Source: Bacillus albus (GTDB lineage: Bacteria > Bacillota > Bacilli > Bacillales > Bacillaceae_G). Taken from it: 64,000 bases of DNA. A model generated the notes under the pieces. The model saw nothing but the letters and a program-made list of their open reading frames with translations. It was not told the DNA's origin and made no database searches. The stretch is from contig NZ_MAOE01000037.1 of NCBI RefSeq assembly GCF_001884185.1, forward strand, positions 248,001 to 312,000. Direction: 5' to 3'. Both the position numbers and the translations under genes were made by a program. Below are positions 48,253 through 57,680 of the stretch, piece by piece (the stretch's first letter is position 1; every line of letters begins with the position of its first letter).

Positions 48253-49167
48253 CTAATACGGTGTCCATTCAATTTGTTTCGCACTTTCAAATCTTTTTTC
48301 TACATCAGGCCAGTTGACGATATTCCACCAGTTTTTAATATATTCATCTTTTCTATTTTGGTATTGTAAATAATATGCATGTTCCCACACGTCTAGTACA
48401 AGGAGCGGTATCGTATCCCATTGTGTAAATAATTGATGAAGTGTACTCTGCAAAATTTCTAACCGCCCAGATCGTGGAACCCAAACGAGAATCGCCCATC
48501 CTGACCCTTCCACTTTAGAAGCTGCTTCTGTGAAATGTTTTTGAAAACGTAAAAAACTCCCAAAATCTTGTTCAATTTGTTGTGAAAGAGCCCCTCTTGG
48601 ACTTCCGCCACCATCTTTTTTCATGTTGTTCCAAAATATCGTGTGTAAGTAATGACCTGATCCATGAAAAGCTGCTTCTCTCTCCCAATGTTTAATTAGA
48701 TCAAATTGATTTGTTTTTCTCGCTTCTTCCATCATCTTTTCTGCTTTATTTAATCCTTCCACGTAACTACGATGATGTTTATCATGGTGTAACATCATAA
48801 TTTCTCTAGAAATATACGGTTCTAACGCATTATACGGATAAGGTAATGGCGGGAGTGTATGTCCTCCAATTGGAACAGCTCGTTCACTATCCCCTCTTTC
48901 ATATAGTTCATATTCCTCTTCTCCCTGCACGAACACTTCCTGTAAATGATGCTGAATATGCTCTACATCATCACTTATTTCATACAAAAACTCTGCATCT
49001 GTATCATACTCATGCTCTTTCATACGGTCTAATAACGTTTGAATTTTATAAGCAAGCATATGGACATCATACACTTCCATTGCACGACTATCTAATACGT
49101 GAAGAACACTTTCACACCAGCTTTCTACTTCATGAAAGTAATCTGTAAATACACCTTGCTGACTCAT
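48253..49167 (-). CDS. Fe/Mn superoxide dismutase with N-terminal extension
   Basis: 304 aa. Residues about 1-100 are an extra acidic helical region (SWCESVLHVLDSRAMEVYDV...), absent from ordinary SODs of about 200 aa. The SOD part has MLHHDKHHRSYVEGLN (first metal His about 127), GSGHYLHTIFWNNM (His about 175) and VLDVWEHAYYLQY (Asp and His), so all four ligands are kept. Similar extended SODs (SodF/YojM-linked type) occur in bacilli. No signal peptide. AAGGAGGTG sets the ATG. It lies beside the spore-maturation operon; a link to the spore is inferred only. Confidence 0.88.
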   Translation of the reverse strand: MSQQGVFTDYFHEVESWCESVLHVLDSRAMEVYDVHMLAYKIQTLLDRMKEHEYDTDAEFLYEISDDVEHIQHHLQEVFVQGEEEYELYERGDSERAVPIGGHTLPPLPYPYNALEPYISREIMMLHHDKHHRSYVEGLNKAEKMMEEARKTNQFDLIKHWEREAAFHGSGHYLHTIFWNNMKKDGGGSPRGALSQQIEQDFGSFLRFQKHFTEAASKVEGSGWAILVWVPRSGRLEILQSTLHQLFTQWDTIPLLVLDVWEHAYYLQYQNRKDEYIKNWWNIVNWPDVEKRFESAKQIEWTPY

Positions 49168-49235
49168 GTTACACCTCCTTAATGCTATCCCCTTAAATAT
49201 ATTCAAAGGAAATCCCTTATATAACTGTACAAAAG

Positions 49236-49266
49236 GAAAAGAAGCTAAGTCCCCTTAGCTCCTTTT
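49236..49266 (-). terminator. Terminator after ypuI
   Basis: Stem AGCTAAG/CTTAGCT with a 4-nt loop and flanking A/T pairs, then TTCTTTTCC on the minus strand. Confidence 0.75.
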
Positions 49267-49272
49267 TCGACA

Positions 49273-49764
49273 TTAATATTTGTGTAACATCTTTGTTTGA
49301 TAATCCGTCTCATAATATTCTAGTTCTTCACGCATCAATTGAAATTTACCTTCTAAACTCTTCATCACTAGCTCTATAGATGCAGGTGGCGTTTGTTGAA
49401 AAACGATGGAGTTTTTCCCTGTATAAGCAGACCGACTATTTTCGTACCAATGATCATTCTTTGGTGAAAAGAACTCTGCTATTACTTGATGATAAATTTT
49501 ATATAGAATCTTTTCAGCTGCTGTTTTTCGAAATGGCTGGCTATTTAATAAAACAAAACATGCATCATGTCCTTCTTCACAAAAAACGAGAAGACGTCTT
49601 ATTGACGCTAATAACCCTTTATAATATTGCTCATTCCCTGCTGGTGTTTCTTCTAATAAAGAAGGCAACGTATGATAATTTACATAATTGGTTATCAAAG
49701 TAATAACATCTTCTAAAAACATAGAAACTTGTTCTGTTTGATTTTCAACCATTAGATTAGACAT
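49273..49764 (-). CDS. ypuI: YpuI family protein (DUF3907)
   Basis: 163 aa, soluble and mostly helical; contains PSLLEETPAGNEQYYKGLLA and FFSPKNDHWYENSRSAYTGK. DUF3907 family, known only from Bacillus, function unknown. ATG with AGGAGAGGG 6 nt upstream; an ATG seven codons earlier has a weaker site. Downstream of the unknown gene at 49787 by 23 bp, in one unit. Confidence 0.82.
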   Translation of the reverse strand: MSNLMVENQTEQVSMFLEDVITLITNYVNYHTLPSLLEETPAGNEQYYKGLLASIRRLLVFCEEGHDACFVLLNSQPFRKTAAEKILYKIYHQVIAEFFSPKNDHWYENSRSAYTGKNSIVFQQTPPASIELVMKSLEGKFQLMREELEYYETDYQTKMLHKY

Positions 49765-49786
49765 TTTTTCCCTCTCCTTTGCCATC

Positions 49787-50176
49787 TCACGCTATTTCTA
49801 CTCTTTTATTTTTATGTAATTCAGCCAATATTTCTTGTACTTTCACCACTGTTTCCACATCAAAATATTGTTGGAATTCTTCTATATTATTTAAATACAA
49901 ACGTTTTTGCATGCGAAGCTCATTCTCTTTCAGTAAACAACATATCGCTACAACATCCCGCAAATATATGTCTTGTTCTTCTACTTTACATACGGGATTT
50001 CCTTCAAAAGGAGTAATTTCTCGTAAAACTTCTTCAAAATACCGAACGTATAAAACAGAAAAAGTTCTTTCTTTATCGTTTAATATATATGTCACTTCAG
50101 ATCTATTAAAAAAATCTTCTGATGTATTAGGTTTTGCTTTCTCTAGCTCATACCCCGCATAACCTATTATAATCAT
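49787..50176 (-). CDS. Protein of unknown function
   Basis: 129 aa, no signal or membrane segment. Composition: N-terminal mixed region (MIIIGYAGYELEKAKPNTSE), then EVTYILNDKERTFSVLYVRYFEEV, and a helical C-terminus. Family not recognised. GAGAGGGG lies before the ATG. It overlaps nothing and is 23 bp from ypuI; co-transcription suggests a shared role. Confidence 0.65.
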   Translation of the reverse strand: MIIIGYAGYELEKAKPNTSEDFFNRSEVTYILNDKERTFSVLYVRYFEEVLREITPFEGNPVCKVEEQDIYLRDVVAICCLLKENELRMQKRLYLNNIEEFQQYFDVETVVKVQEILAELHKNKRVEIA

Positions 50177-50362
50177 CTACTTCCCCTCTCTTCCTTCTTT
50201 CAACTCATTTTAACTTAATTTTCTGACAAACGAAATACTCTTTTAAATATTACCATCATAAAAAATAGCTTCCTTATACAGGAATTTACCTTTTTATTTT
50301 TCTTGAAGTTTGTCATAATAATATTATTGTCTCAGTTTTCTTATACAAGGAGAGTTGTATTT

Positions 50363-52951
50363 ATGTCGTTTTCATGGAAACGTTTCTTACAAATCGGAAA
50401 AATTATCTTCCCATTTGTTGTATTAACAATTGTATTCTTTCAAGCAAAAAAAGAATTAGCAGGCATTTCTTTTTTAGAAGCGATCAATACAATTAAAAAC
50501 ATTCCAACCGGAGGAGTATTTTTAGCAATTACACTTGGTGCATTTGCTGTATCAACAATGTTCTTTTATGACTATGTTATGCTTCGTTATTTAAAAGCTG
50601 ATATACCAGTCCAAAAGATTTTTCGCATCTCATGGATTGCTAATACTTTAAATGGATTTATTGGATTTGGTGGTCTCGTTGGAGCTGGTGTACGCACAAT
50701 GCTTTATCGTCCATACATAAAAGAAAATGGCAAACTTATTAAAAGTATCGCCTGGATGACAACTGCGTTTATTAACGGACTCGCAATTCTTTCTTTCCTC
50801 GGTCTTATTGGAATATTAGACACAAGTTTTATTTTGCATGAAAAACCGTGGCTATGGCCTGTTCTTATCTTCTTCGCCCTTTTCGTCCCTATATACATTG
50901 GCTTTTCTAAACTAAAAAATAGAAAACCAAAGCAAACTGAAGGGCAAGAAGAAGAAGGAGAAGAAGAGAAAAATCCAACTGTTTTATACTCATTAGTTTC
51001 ATTAGTTGAGTGGGTATCTGCCGGTATTGTTATGTACGTCATACTAATATTATTTGGCATCGATATCGAATTTCAAAAGTTTTTAGGTGTGTATGTAATT
51101 GCTGCTTTAGCCGGTGTTGTTAGTCTTGTGCCTGGTGGACTTGGTTCATTTGATCTCGTCTTCTTAACTGGACTCGGACAGTATGGCATTGATACAGGCG
51201 TATTACTACCTGCTATGTTATTATATCGCCTCGTCTATTACATTTTACCTTTCTGCCTTGGTCTTATTTTTGCAGCTTTTGAAATGACAGGCGTGGCCAT
51301 TAAAAAGTTTGAAGATAAACCTTTTATTGCGCCTGCATTAGAAACAACTGGTGTTATATGGACTTTGCAACGTGATTTTCTAGGAAAACTAGGTTCATGG
51401 GCCTCTGCTGCTTTAACAGTATTTGCTGGATTAATGGTTATTTTATCGACCATCCTACCAACAAGTATAAACAGAGCACACGCCTTACATATTCTAGCTC
51501 CAAAATATCTTATTCAATTTTCTTTTAGCTTATCACTAACCTTCGGTATTCTCCTCCTGATCCTTTCACGAGGCATATATTATGGAACAAAGCGTTCTTA
51601 CTATATGACGATTATTTCTTTAATCGGAGCAGCCATCTTTAATACGCTAAAAGGGATTGATATTGAAGAGACGTTTATTTTATTAATCGTACTTGCTGTA
51701 TTATATATGCTTCGTAAAAGATTTGTACGCGAGAAAATGGAAGTCTCCCTTTCTGATATGGTAAAAGTTTTTATATTCTTACTCATAACTTTATATTTAT
51801 ATAAAAACTTAGGTATTTTATTTGCAGGTGCAAAAGAAGCTTTTAAACCTGATTTTGTCGTTCGTAATATTACGCAAGTGAAACGAAGTGCATTAGCAGC
51901 TGCCTTTTTCGTTCCTACATTTTTACTGATTGGCTCACTCATTGCCAATCGTTATCGAAGTGAATTTCCCGGGCAACCAGCTAATGATAAAAGATTACAA
52001 AACTTTTTAGATGAGCATGATGGAAATGTACTTAGTCATCTAGGATTTTTAGGAGATAAACAATTCTTCTTCAGTAGTGATGGGAAAGCGCTCCTTCTCT
52101 TCTCTATAACTGGAAAACGTCTCGTTGTGCTAGGTGATCCAATTGGGGATCCTTCCTCCTACCGTACTGTGTTACAAGAGTTTTTAGCTGAGGCTGATCG
52201 ATTTGGATACATTTGTGTATTCTACCAAATCGAAAGTAAATGGATGAGTTTATATCATGATTTTGGTTACAACTTCTTTAAGCTTGGCGAAGAAGCTGTC
52301 GTTGATTTGAATACATTTACAATAACGGGGAAAAAACGGGCCGGTATGCGAGCGACTTTCAATCGTTTTGAACGAGAAGGCTATACATTCTCTATTCACC
52401 AGCCACCGTTCTCAAACGAGTTATTTGAAGAGTTAAGAAAAGTTTCAGATGCGTGGCTCGGCGGAAAAAAAGAGAAAAGTTTTTCGCTCGGATACTTTGA
52501 CCGTGAATATATTAGCCGCGCACCTATTGCTACATTATCTGATGCGGATGGAAAAATCATCGCATTTACAACTTTTATGCCCGTATATCAAGACGGATCG
52601 TTGTCTGTTGATTTAATGCGATATTATCCAGATGCACCTAGCGGCATTATGGATGCAATTTTCATCCACCTATTCCAGTGGGCAAAAGAAAATGAATACC
52701 ATTCCTTTAATATTGGTATGGCACCACTTTCAAATGTAGGTTTATCGACACAGTCTTTCTGGTCTGAACGAGTTGCTGCTGCCATCTTTAATAATGTTCG
52801 TTATACGTATAGTTTCAGTGGGTTACGACATTTTAAAGAAAAATATAAACCAGCATGGAGCGGTAAATATTTAGCATTTAGAAAGAATCATTCTTTACCA
52901 ATTACAATGCTCTCTGTAACAAAATTAATAGGAAAAAGAAAAAACAGCTAA
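50363..52951 (+). CDS. mprF: Phosphatidylglycerol lysyltransferase MprF
   Basis: 862 aa. N-terminal flippase half with 13-14 transmembrane helices (about 10-520) including GFIGFGGLVGAGVRTMLYRP, and a C-terminal cytoplasmic GNAT-like DUF2156 domain (about 540-850) with KLGEEAVVDLNTF and DRFGYICVFYQ that transfers lysine (or other) from aminoacyl-tRNA to phosphatidylglycerol. This lowers surface charge and resists cationic peptides and daptomycin. ATG with AAGGAGAG 9 nt upstream; 20 in-frame codons before it lack one. Monocistronic. Confidence 0.94.
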   Translation: MSFSWKRFLQIGKIIFPFVVLTIVFFQAKKELAGISFLEAINTIKNIPTGGVFLAITLGAFAVSTMFFYDYVMLRYLKADIPVQKIFRISWIANTLNGFIGFGGLVGAGVRTMLYRPYIKENGKLIKSIAWMTTAFINGLAILSFLGLIGILDTSFILHEKPWLWPVLIFFALFVPIYIGFSKLKNRKPKQTEGQEEEGEEEKNPTVLYSLVSLVEWVSAGIVMYVILILFGIDIEFQKFLGVYVIAALAGVVSLVPGGLGSFDLVFLTGLGQYGIDTGVLLPAMLLYRLVYYILPFCLGLIFAAFEMTGVAIKKFEDKPFIAPALETTGVIWTLQRDFLGKLGSWASAALTVFAGLMVILSTILPTSINRAHALHILAPKYLIQFSFSLSLTFGILLLILSRGIYYGTKRSYYMTIISLIGAAIFNTLKGIDIEETFILLIVLAVLYMLRKRFVREKMEVSLSDMVKVFIFLLITLYLYKNLGILFAGAKEAFKPDFVVRNITQVKRSALAAAFFVPTFLLIGSLIANRYRSEFPGQPANDKRLQNFLDEHDGNVLSHLGFLGDKQFFFSSDGKALLLFSITGKRLVVLGDPIGDPSSYRTVLQEFLAEADRFGYICVFYQIESKWMSLYHDFGYNFFKLGEEAVVDLNTFTITGKKRAGMRATFNRFEREGYTFSIHQPPFSNELFEELRKVSDAWLGGKKEKSFSLGYFDREYISRAPIATLSDADGKIIAFTTFMPVYQDGSLSVDLMRYYPDAPSGIMDAIFIHLFQWAKENEYHSFNIGMAPLSNVGLSTQSFWSERVAAAIFNNVRYTYSFSGLRHFKEKYKPAWSGKYLAFRKNHSLPITMLSVTKLIGKRKNS

Positions 52952-52968
52952 ATATTTAGCTGTTTTTT
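52939..52968. terminator. Bidirectional terminator between mprF and the next gene
   Basis: Near-perfect 30-bp palindrome, arms AAAAAACAGCTAAAT, T-runs on both strands; the mprF stop lies inside. Confidence 0.88.
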
Positions 52969-53729
52969 CTTTTTTGAACTTGTACAATAAATTCTTTTTC
53001 ATATTTCTTACCATTTATATAGAAATCTCCCCATATTTTATACGTTCCTTCAGCAGGAAATGTAATACGATATTGCAATTGCTCATCTGTATCAACAGGT
53101 ATTGCGTATAAAAAGTTTTCTCTCGCTTCGTCCACGATATAGAGCGCCTCCACTTCTCCTCTCTCTGAATGTAGTTTCAATTTCTCACCCTTTTTCGATT
53201 GGAATTGAAATGTTAACGTCGCTGGTTCATTCGGATGCAATGCACCAAATAAAAGAGAAACTTCATACTCCCCTATTTTTTTTGTAAGTACACTATCGAT
53301 TGGAAATTTTACTTTTTTCTTATTTTTCTCCTCTACTTCTCTCCCAAAATCTTTCTTCGCAAATGATTTCACCGACTTATTTTTGTCTTCATATAAAAAT
53401 ATTGTATATCTTTCATCTTTCGCTATTTTGGAAGATACTTTATATGATCCATTCCCTGCAAATGTAGGTTTCATTTGTTGTACATGCTTTAATTGTCCGT
53501 CCACAATAACTGCCCAAATTTGATCATTTACACCACGAACTTCGTTATTTTTATTATTTAGTAATTGAAACGAAATATCTACTTTCTCATTTCCTTTTCC
53601 ATTTGACACATCCCATTTTACTTCCTGAACATCACCTACAGTCTCTGTAGTTTCTTGATACTTTTTTATGTAAAATCCTCCTACTACAATAAATAACAAA
53701 GCAACAAATCCAATGACAAGATTTTTCAA
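52956..53729 (-). CDS. Membrane-anchored extracellular protein of unknown function
   Basis: 257 aa. One N-terminal transmembrane/signal-anchor helix (MKNLVIGFVALLFIVVGGFY), then an extracellular region with two beta-rich, Ig-like halves (about 35-125 and 145-250) with repeated GSYKVSSKIAKDERYTIFLY and GTYKIWGDFYINGKKYEK. Family not recognised; the layout recalls YtkA-like/FixH-type sandwiches. TTG start with AGGTGATG 5 nt upstream is preferred; an ATG five codons earlier is the alternative. Confidence 0.65.
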   Translation of the reverse strand: MKNLVIGFVALLFIVVGGFYIKKYQETTETVGDVQEVKWDVSNGKGNEKVDISFQLLNNKNNEVRGVNDQIWAVIVDGQLKHVQQMKPTFAGNGSYKVSSKIAKDERYTIFLYEDKNKSVKSFAKKDFGREVEEKNKKKVKFPIDSVLTKKIGEYEVSLLFGALHPNEPATLTFQFQSKKGEKLKLHSERGEVEALYIVDEARENFLYAIPVDTDEQLQYRITFPAEGTYKIWGDFYINGKKYEKEFIVQVQKRKNS

Positions 53730-53881
53730 GACATCACCTACCATTTTTATTGTCTCTGCTCATACAAAACTTCTTACTTATATATTCTAGATTGTGATTT
53801 ATGAAATCCTCCTGTTTCGCACATATTACAAATAATAAAAAGATTTTAATTGAAAGGATTCGTAGTGTATAATGCAAATGA

Positions 53882-53899
53882 TATTGATTTCTATCAATA
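53882..53899 (+). promoter_or_regulatory. Inverted repeat in the deoD leader
   Basis: TATTGAT (53882-53888) and ATCAATA (53893-53899), 4 bp apart, about 20 bp upstream of the deoD start and just after a TATAAT (53868-53873) -10-like sequence. No T-run. It may be an operator or part of the leader; identity of a binding protein is unknown. Confidence 0.4.
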
Positions 53900-53919
53900 C
53901 ATTATAAGGAGGACTTTTC

Positions 53920-54627
53920 ATGAGTGTACATATTGAAGCAAAACAAGGCGAAATCGCTGAATCTATTCTATTACCTGGTGATCCATTACGTGCAAAATAT
54001 ATCGCTGAAACATTTCTAGAGGACGTTACATGCTATAATAACGTGCGTGGCATGTTAGGGTTCACTGGAACTTATAAAGGAAAACGTGTATCTGTTCAAG
54101 GTACAGGTATGGGTGTTCCTTCTATTTCTATTTATGTAAACGAATTAATCCAAAGCTACGGAGTTAAAAATTTAATTCGCGTTGGAACTTGCGGTGCGAT
54201 TCAAAAAGACGTAAAAGTACGTGACGTTATTATTGCAATGACAGCTTGTACAGATTCTAATATGAACCGTTTAACATTCCCAGGTTTCGATTTTGCACCA
54301 GCTGCAAACTTTGATCTTTTAAAGAAAGCTTACGATGCTGGAACTGAAAAAGGCTTACATGTTCGTGTTGGTAATGTTTTAACAGCAGATGTATTTTACC
54401 GCGAAAGCATGGACATGGTTAAAAAACTTGGAGATTACGGTGTACTAGCAGTAGAAATGGAAACAACTGCTCTTTACACTTTAGCAGCGAAATACGGTGT
54501 AAATGCGTTATCTGTATTAACAGTAAGTGATCACATCTTCACTGGTGAAGAAACAACATCTGAAGAGCGTCAAACTACATTTAACGAAATGATTGAAATC
54601 GCTTTAGATGCAGCAATTCAACAATAA
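53920..54627 (+). CDS. deoD: Purine-nucleoside phosphorylase DeoD
   Basis: 235 aa; phosphorolysis of purine (deoxy)nucleosides. Seen: phosphate site [11 protein letters not shown] (20-30), [19 protein letters not shown] (about 84-102) and the base/ribose segment [11 protein letters not shown] (about 175-185) with SDH in [11 protein letters not shown] (catalytic Asp). Hexameric DeoD class by length. SD AAGGAGGAC 6 nt before ATG. Monocistronic. Confidence 0.96.
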
Positions 54628-54633
54628 TACATT

Positions 54634-54667
54634 AAAGAACTCGTCATACGTCTGTCGAGTTCTTTTT
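54634..54667 (+). terminator. Terminator after deoD
   Basis: 10-bp stem AAAGAACTCG/CGAGTTCTTT with a 12-nt loop, then TTTTTA. Confidence 0.82.
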
Positions 54668-54783
54668 ATGTGACTTTTTATTAAAAACTACTTTCAGAAG
54701 AGACAGATTTTCTCCTCTACTTTTTTGTACCATTTGTTATAATAAAGAAATCATTTACAGTATTTCTCACAAGAGGTGACACA

Positions 54784-56595
54784 GTGAAAAACAGAAGTAT
54801 CGTCTTTAAACTATTTTTATTAACATCAACATTATTTACAATCATATTCCTCCTTTTTTTCTTAGGACAATCTCTATTTTTAGAGAAATTTTATATTAAT
54901 AAAAAAGTAAAAACAGTTCAAACTGCTTTTGAAAAATTCGTAGCTAATTATGAAAAAAGCGAAAAAGATCCTGAGGAAATTAGAAAACTAAAACAAGAAT
55001 TTCATGATAAAACAAATGCTGATATGCAATTTTTAAATTCTGAGGGCATTATTAAAAGTGACAGCAATTACTACATTGATGTAATTAATCCTAAAAATAA
55101 TGAAACATATTTCATTCCACTCAATAATCTTTTAACACCTGAAGAATATAAGAAATTCGAAAACTTAGGATTGAAAAAAGATGGCATGATAAACGTCGTC
55201 GGTTTGGTACGAGGGAAAACAATAACACCACTTGAGTTGACAACAAATTATAATAGATGGCAAAACGAACGTGTCACTTCAGATTTTCAATCCATTAATG
55301 GCAACTCTTCCAAAAATAGACTTACAAACCGCTCCAAAACTGTAACTCAAATTGAGTTTACTGGTATTATATCTAAATTACAGCTCCCATCAAAAGCCGA
55401 GGTTCGGCTTGCAAATGATTTTGAAACATTACAAGCCGTTCAATATTTTGCAGACATTATTAGAAATGAAACTGCTAACTCGCACCAATTAAACACTTAT
55501 ATAATAGATGGCGGAGAGAATATAAAGAATAGTATCTTTGTAAAACCTATTATGAAAGACGGAAAAATTACAGAATACGCTTTTGCGATAGCATCTTTAC
55601 AGCCTGTTAATGAAGCAATGCTCGTTTTAAAGGATTATTATGTCTATGCCTTAATCATCGTATTTCTCGTCATTATTTTGTTATCCTTCTACTACTCAAA
55701 AATCATTGTGAAACCATTAATTAAAATTAATCGCGTTACAAAAAAAATGGCCAATTTTGATTTTAGCGAGAAATTACCTGTGACAGCAGACGATGAGATT
55801 GGTGGGCTTTCCGGTAGTATTAATACGTTATCGGTAAACTTAAAAGACCGAATTGATCGATTAAATGTTGCCAATACAAAATTACAACAAGATATTGAAC
55901 GTGAACGTCAATTAGAGAAAACACGAAAAGAATTCATTTCTGGCGTATCACACGAATTAAAAACACCACTTAGTGTAATTAGAAGTTTCGCAGAAGGAAT
56001 TAAAGATGGCGTTAGTAAAGATACGACGTATTACACAGATGTTATTTTAGAAGAAACCGAAAACATGAACAGACTTATTGTTGAAATGTTAGAATTAGCA
56101 AAATTAGAATCAGGTACGTACAAGCTAGACATGACGACATTCTCAATCGGTGAATTAATTCAACAAGTCTATACAAAGTTATTATTTAGCATGGAAGAAA
56201 AGCATTTACAAGTGAACATAGATGTAGACTCTTCTATATTTGTTCAAGCGAATCGTAGTCGTATTGAGCAAGTGGTTGTGAACTTACTTAGCAATGCCAT
56301 TCGCTATACGCCAGAAGGAGAAAAAATACAAGTTTCCGTTATAGCAATGGAAGATACAGTAAAAATACAAATCGAAAACACAGGAAACCCTATCCCAGAA
56401 GAAAGTCTTGAAAAAATTTGGGATCGTTTCTACCGTTTAGATGCATCTCGTAGCCGTCATACTGGTGGTACTGGTCTCGGATTATCAATTGTAAAAAACA
56501 TTTTAGACCTTCACCATGCGGAGTACGGTGTATATAACACAACTAATAGTGTTGTATTCTACTTTAATTTACAAAAAGTAAAAGAAGTCAAATAA
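54784..56595 (+). CDS. Orphan membrane sensor histidine kinase
   Basis: 603 aa. TM1 at about 10-29, a large extracytoplasmic sensor (about 30-280), TM2 (about 283-306), HAMP (about 307-360), HisKA with FISGVSHELKTPLSVIRSFA (phospho-His about residue 390), and an ATPase domain with N box NLLSNAIRYT and GTGLGLSIVKNI. No response regulator lies next to it. The sensor resembles no domain I know. GTG start with AAGAGGTG upstream. It probably signals to a regulator encoded elsewhere. Confidence 0.85.
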   Translation: MKNRSIVFKLFLLTSTLFTIIFLLFFLGQSLFLEKFYINKKVKTVQTAFEKFVANYEKSEKDPEEIRKLKQEFHDKTNADMQFLNSEGIIKSDSNYYIDVINPKNNETYFIPLNNLLTPEEYKKFENLGLKKDGMINVVGLVRGKTITPLELTTNYNRWQNERVTSDFQSINGNSSKNRLTNRSKTVTQIEFTGIISKLQLPSKAEVRLANDFETLQAVQYFADIIRNETANSHQLNTYIIDGGENIKNSIFVKPIMKDGKITEYAFAIASLQPVNEAMLVLKDYYVYALIIVFLVIILLSFYYSKIIVKPLIKINRVTKKMANFDFSEKLPVTADDEIGGLSGSINTLSVNLKDRIDRLNVANTKLQQDIERERQLEKTRKEFISGVSHELKTPLSVIRSFAEGIKDGVSKDTTYYTDVILEETENMNRLIVEMLELAKLESGTYKLDMTTFSIGELIQQVYTKLLFSMEEKHLQVNIDVDSSIFVQANRSRIEQVVVNLLSNAIRYTPEGEKIQVSVIAMEDTVKIQIENTGNPIPEESLEKIWDRFYRLDASRSRHTGGTGLGLSIVKNILDLHHAEYGVYNTTNSVVFYFNLQKVKEVK

Positions 56596-56702
56596 TTTGT
56601 CTTAATTTCACTAGGAGTTCACATGAAATTCACACTCTCCCTTTATAGTAAGAAACAAGTTAATCCTTTCCTTTACACATATAAAAGAGGAGAGTGCGTG
56701 AA

Positions 56703-57233
56703 ATGAAACAAGCAGGACAACCTATTCAAAATGAAAAACAATTAGAAACTATCAAAAATATACTTTTACAATCTTCGAAACGTGATGGCTTATTATTCGT
56801 ATTAGCTGTAAATTCTGGCTTAAAAGTAAGTGAAATCTTACAATTAAAAGTTAGTGATGTAATCGATGAAAATGAAAATGTTCGCCATTCCATTTTATTT
56901 TACAATGAAAAAGTAAAGAAACATAAATGGTTTGCTGTTAATGAAGACTTACAGCACGCAATCGAAGACTACATGAAAGAACGTAAAACTTGGAAACGTA
57001 ATGAACCATTATTAAAGTCTCAAAAAGGAACAAAATCTATTACGAGACAACATGCATGGTACATTTTAAACAAAGCTGCAAAAGAAGTTGGATTAGAAGG
57101 GATTAGCTCACATACACTTCGAAAAACTTGGGGATATTGTGCATACAAATCAGGTGTTGACATCGCATTTTTACAACACTTCTTTGATCATAGTACTCCA
57201 TCAAAAACTTTAAAGTATATCGGTATTGCTTAA
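56703..57233 (+). CDS. Compact tyrosine recombinase/integrase-like protein
   Basis: 176 aa, only the catalytic domain. Seen: SGLKVSEILQL (38-48), H137 and R140 in HTLRKT, H163 in FDHSTPSKT, and nucleophile Y172 in LKYIGI. The first catalytic Arg (normally GLRxSE) is K41, an odd change. It lacks the N-terminal core-binding domain of XerC/D (about 300 aa), so it may need a partner or act as a regulator. GGAGAG 8 nt before ATG. No other mobile-element gene is near. Confidence 0.78.
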   Translation: MKQAGQPIQNEKQLETIKNILLQSSKRDGLLFVLAVNSGLKVSEILQLKVSDVIDENENVRHSILFYNEKVKKHKWFAVNEDLQHAIEDYMKERKTWKRNEPLLKSQKGTKSITRQHAWYILNKAAKEVGLEGISSHTLRKTWGYCAYKSGVDIAFLQHFFDHSTPSKTLKYIGIA

Positions 57234-57247
57234 TAACTCTTATACAT

Positions 57248-57284
57248 AAAAAAGGTTACCATTTTATAAATGGTAACCTTTTTT
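57248..57284 (+). terminator. Terminator after the recombinase gene
   Basis: 17-bp stem AAAAAAGGTTACCATTT with its complement and a 3-nt loop. Confidence 0.9.
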
Positions 57285-57353
57285 ATGTTTCACATTCTCT
57301 TCCCTTGTCTCTCCTATATTGTAGTGGTACTCTAATAGTAAGGGGGAGAAATT

Positions 57354-57548
57354 ATGAACACATTAACAATTGAATTACCGAAAGAAACGGCTGAAAAACT
57401 TGATTTATTAAAACAAGCTTATGAAAAGAAAACAGGTGCTTCCATTTCTGAGAGTACTCTAGTTCAAACACTTATCTCAAAAGAGTTTATCCAGGCTATA
57501 ACTCCTTTTGATTTACAACAATTTGTCACTGGAAAAGAACAGCATTAA
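57354..57548 (+). CDS. Small ribbon-helix-helix-like protein
   Basis: 64 aa, MNTLTIELPKETAEKLDLLK..., with an N-terminal beta strand followed by two helices, the pattern of CopG/Arc-type DNA-binding proteins. Family not firmly recognised. AAGGGGGAG lies before ATG and a terminator overlaps the end, so it is a real monocistronic gene. No toxin partner follows, so a toxin-antitoxin role is not supported. Confidence 0.65.
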   Translation: MNTLTIELPKETAEKLDLLKQAYEKKTGASISESTLVQTLISKEFIQAITPFDLQQFVTGKEQH

Positions 57549-57564
57549 TTGCTGTTCTTTTTTT
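57534..57564 (+). terminator. Terminator overlapping the end of the small RHH-like gene
   Basis: 10-bp stem AAAGAACAGC/GCTGTTCTTT with a 7-nt loop, then TTTTTTG. Confidence 0.8.
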
Positions 57565-57680
57565 GTACTTTATCAGGAGATCCCCAATAAAAACTTCGTT
57601 GCTTCATCCAAACTTTTTATTTGGAATCTCCCTACTGTTCATATCTCATAAAAAGTTTTTATTTATTTTTCGGAAAACTA

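Noticed and set aside
57354-57548. Toxin-antitoxin antitoxin
   Set aside because: RHH-like form alone; no adjacent toxin-sized gene in the same unit.
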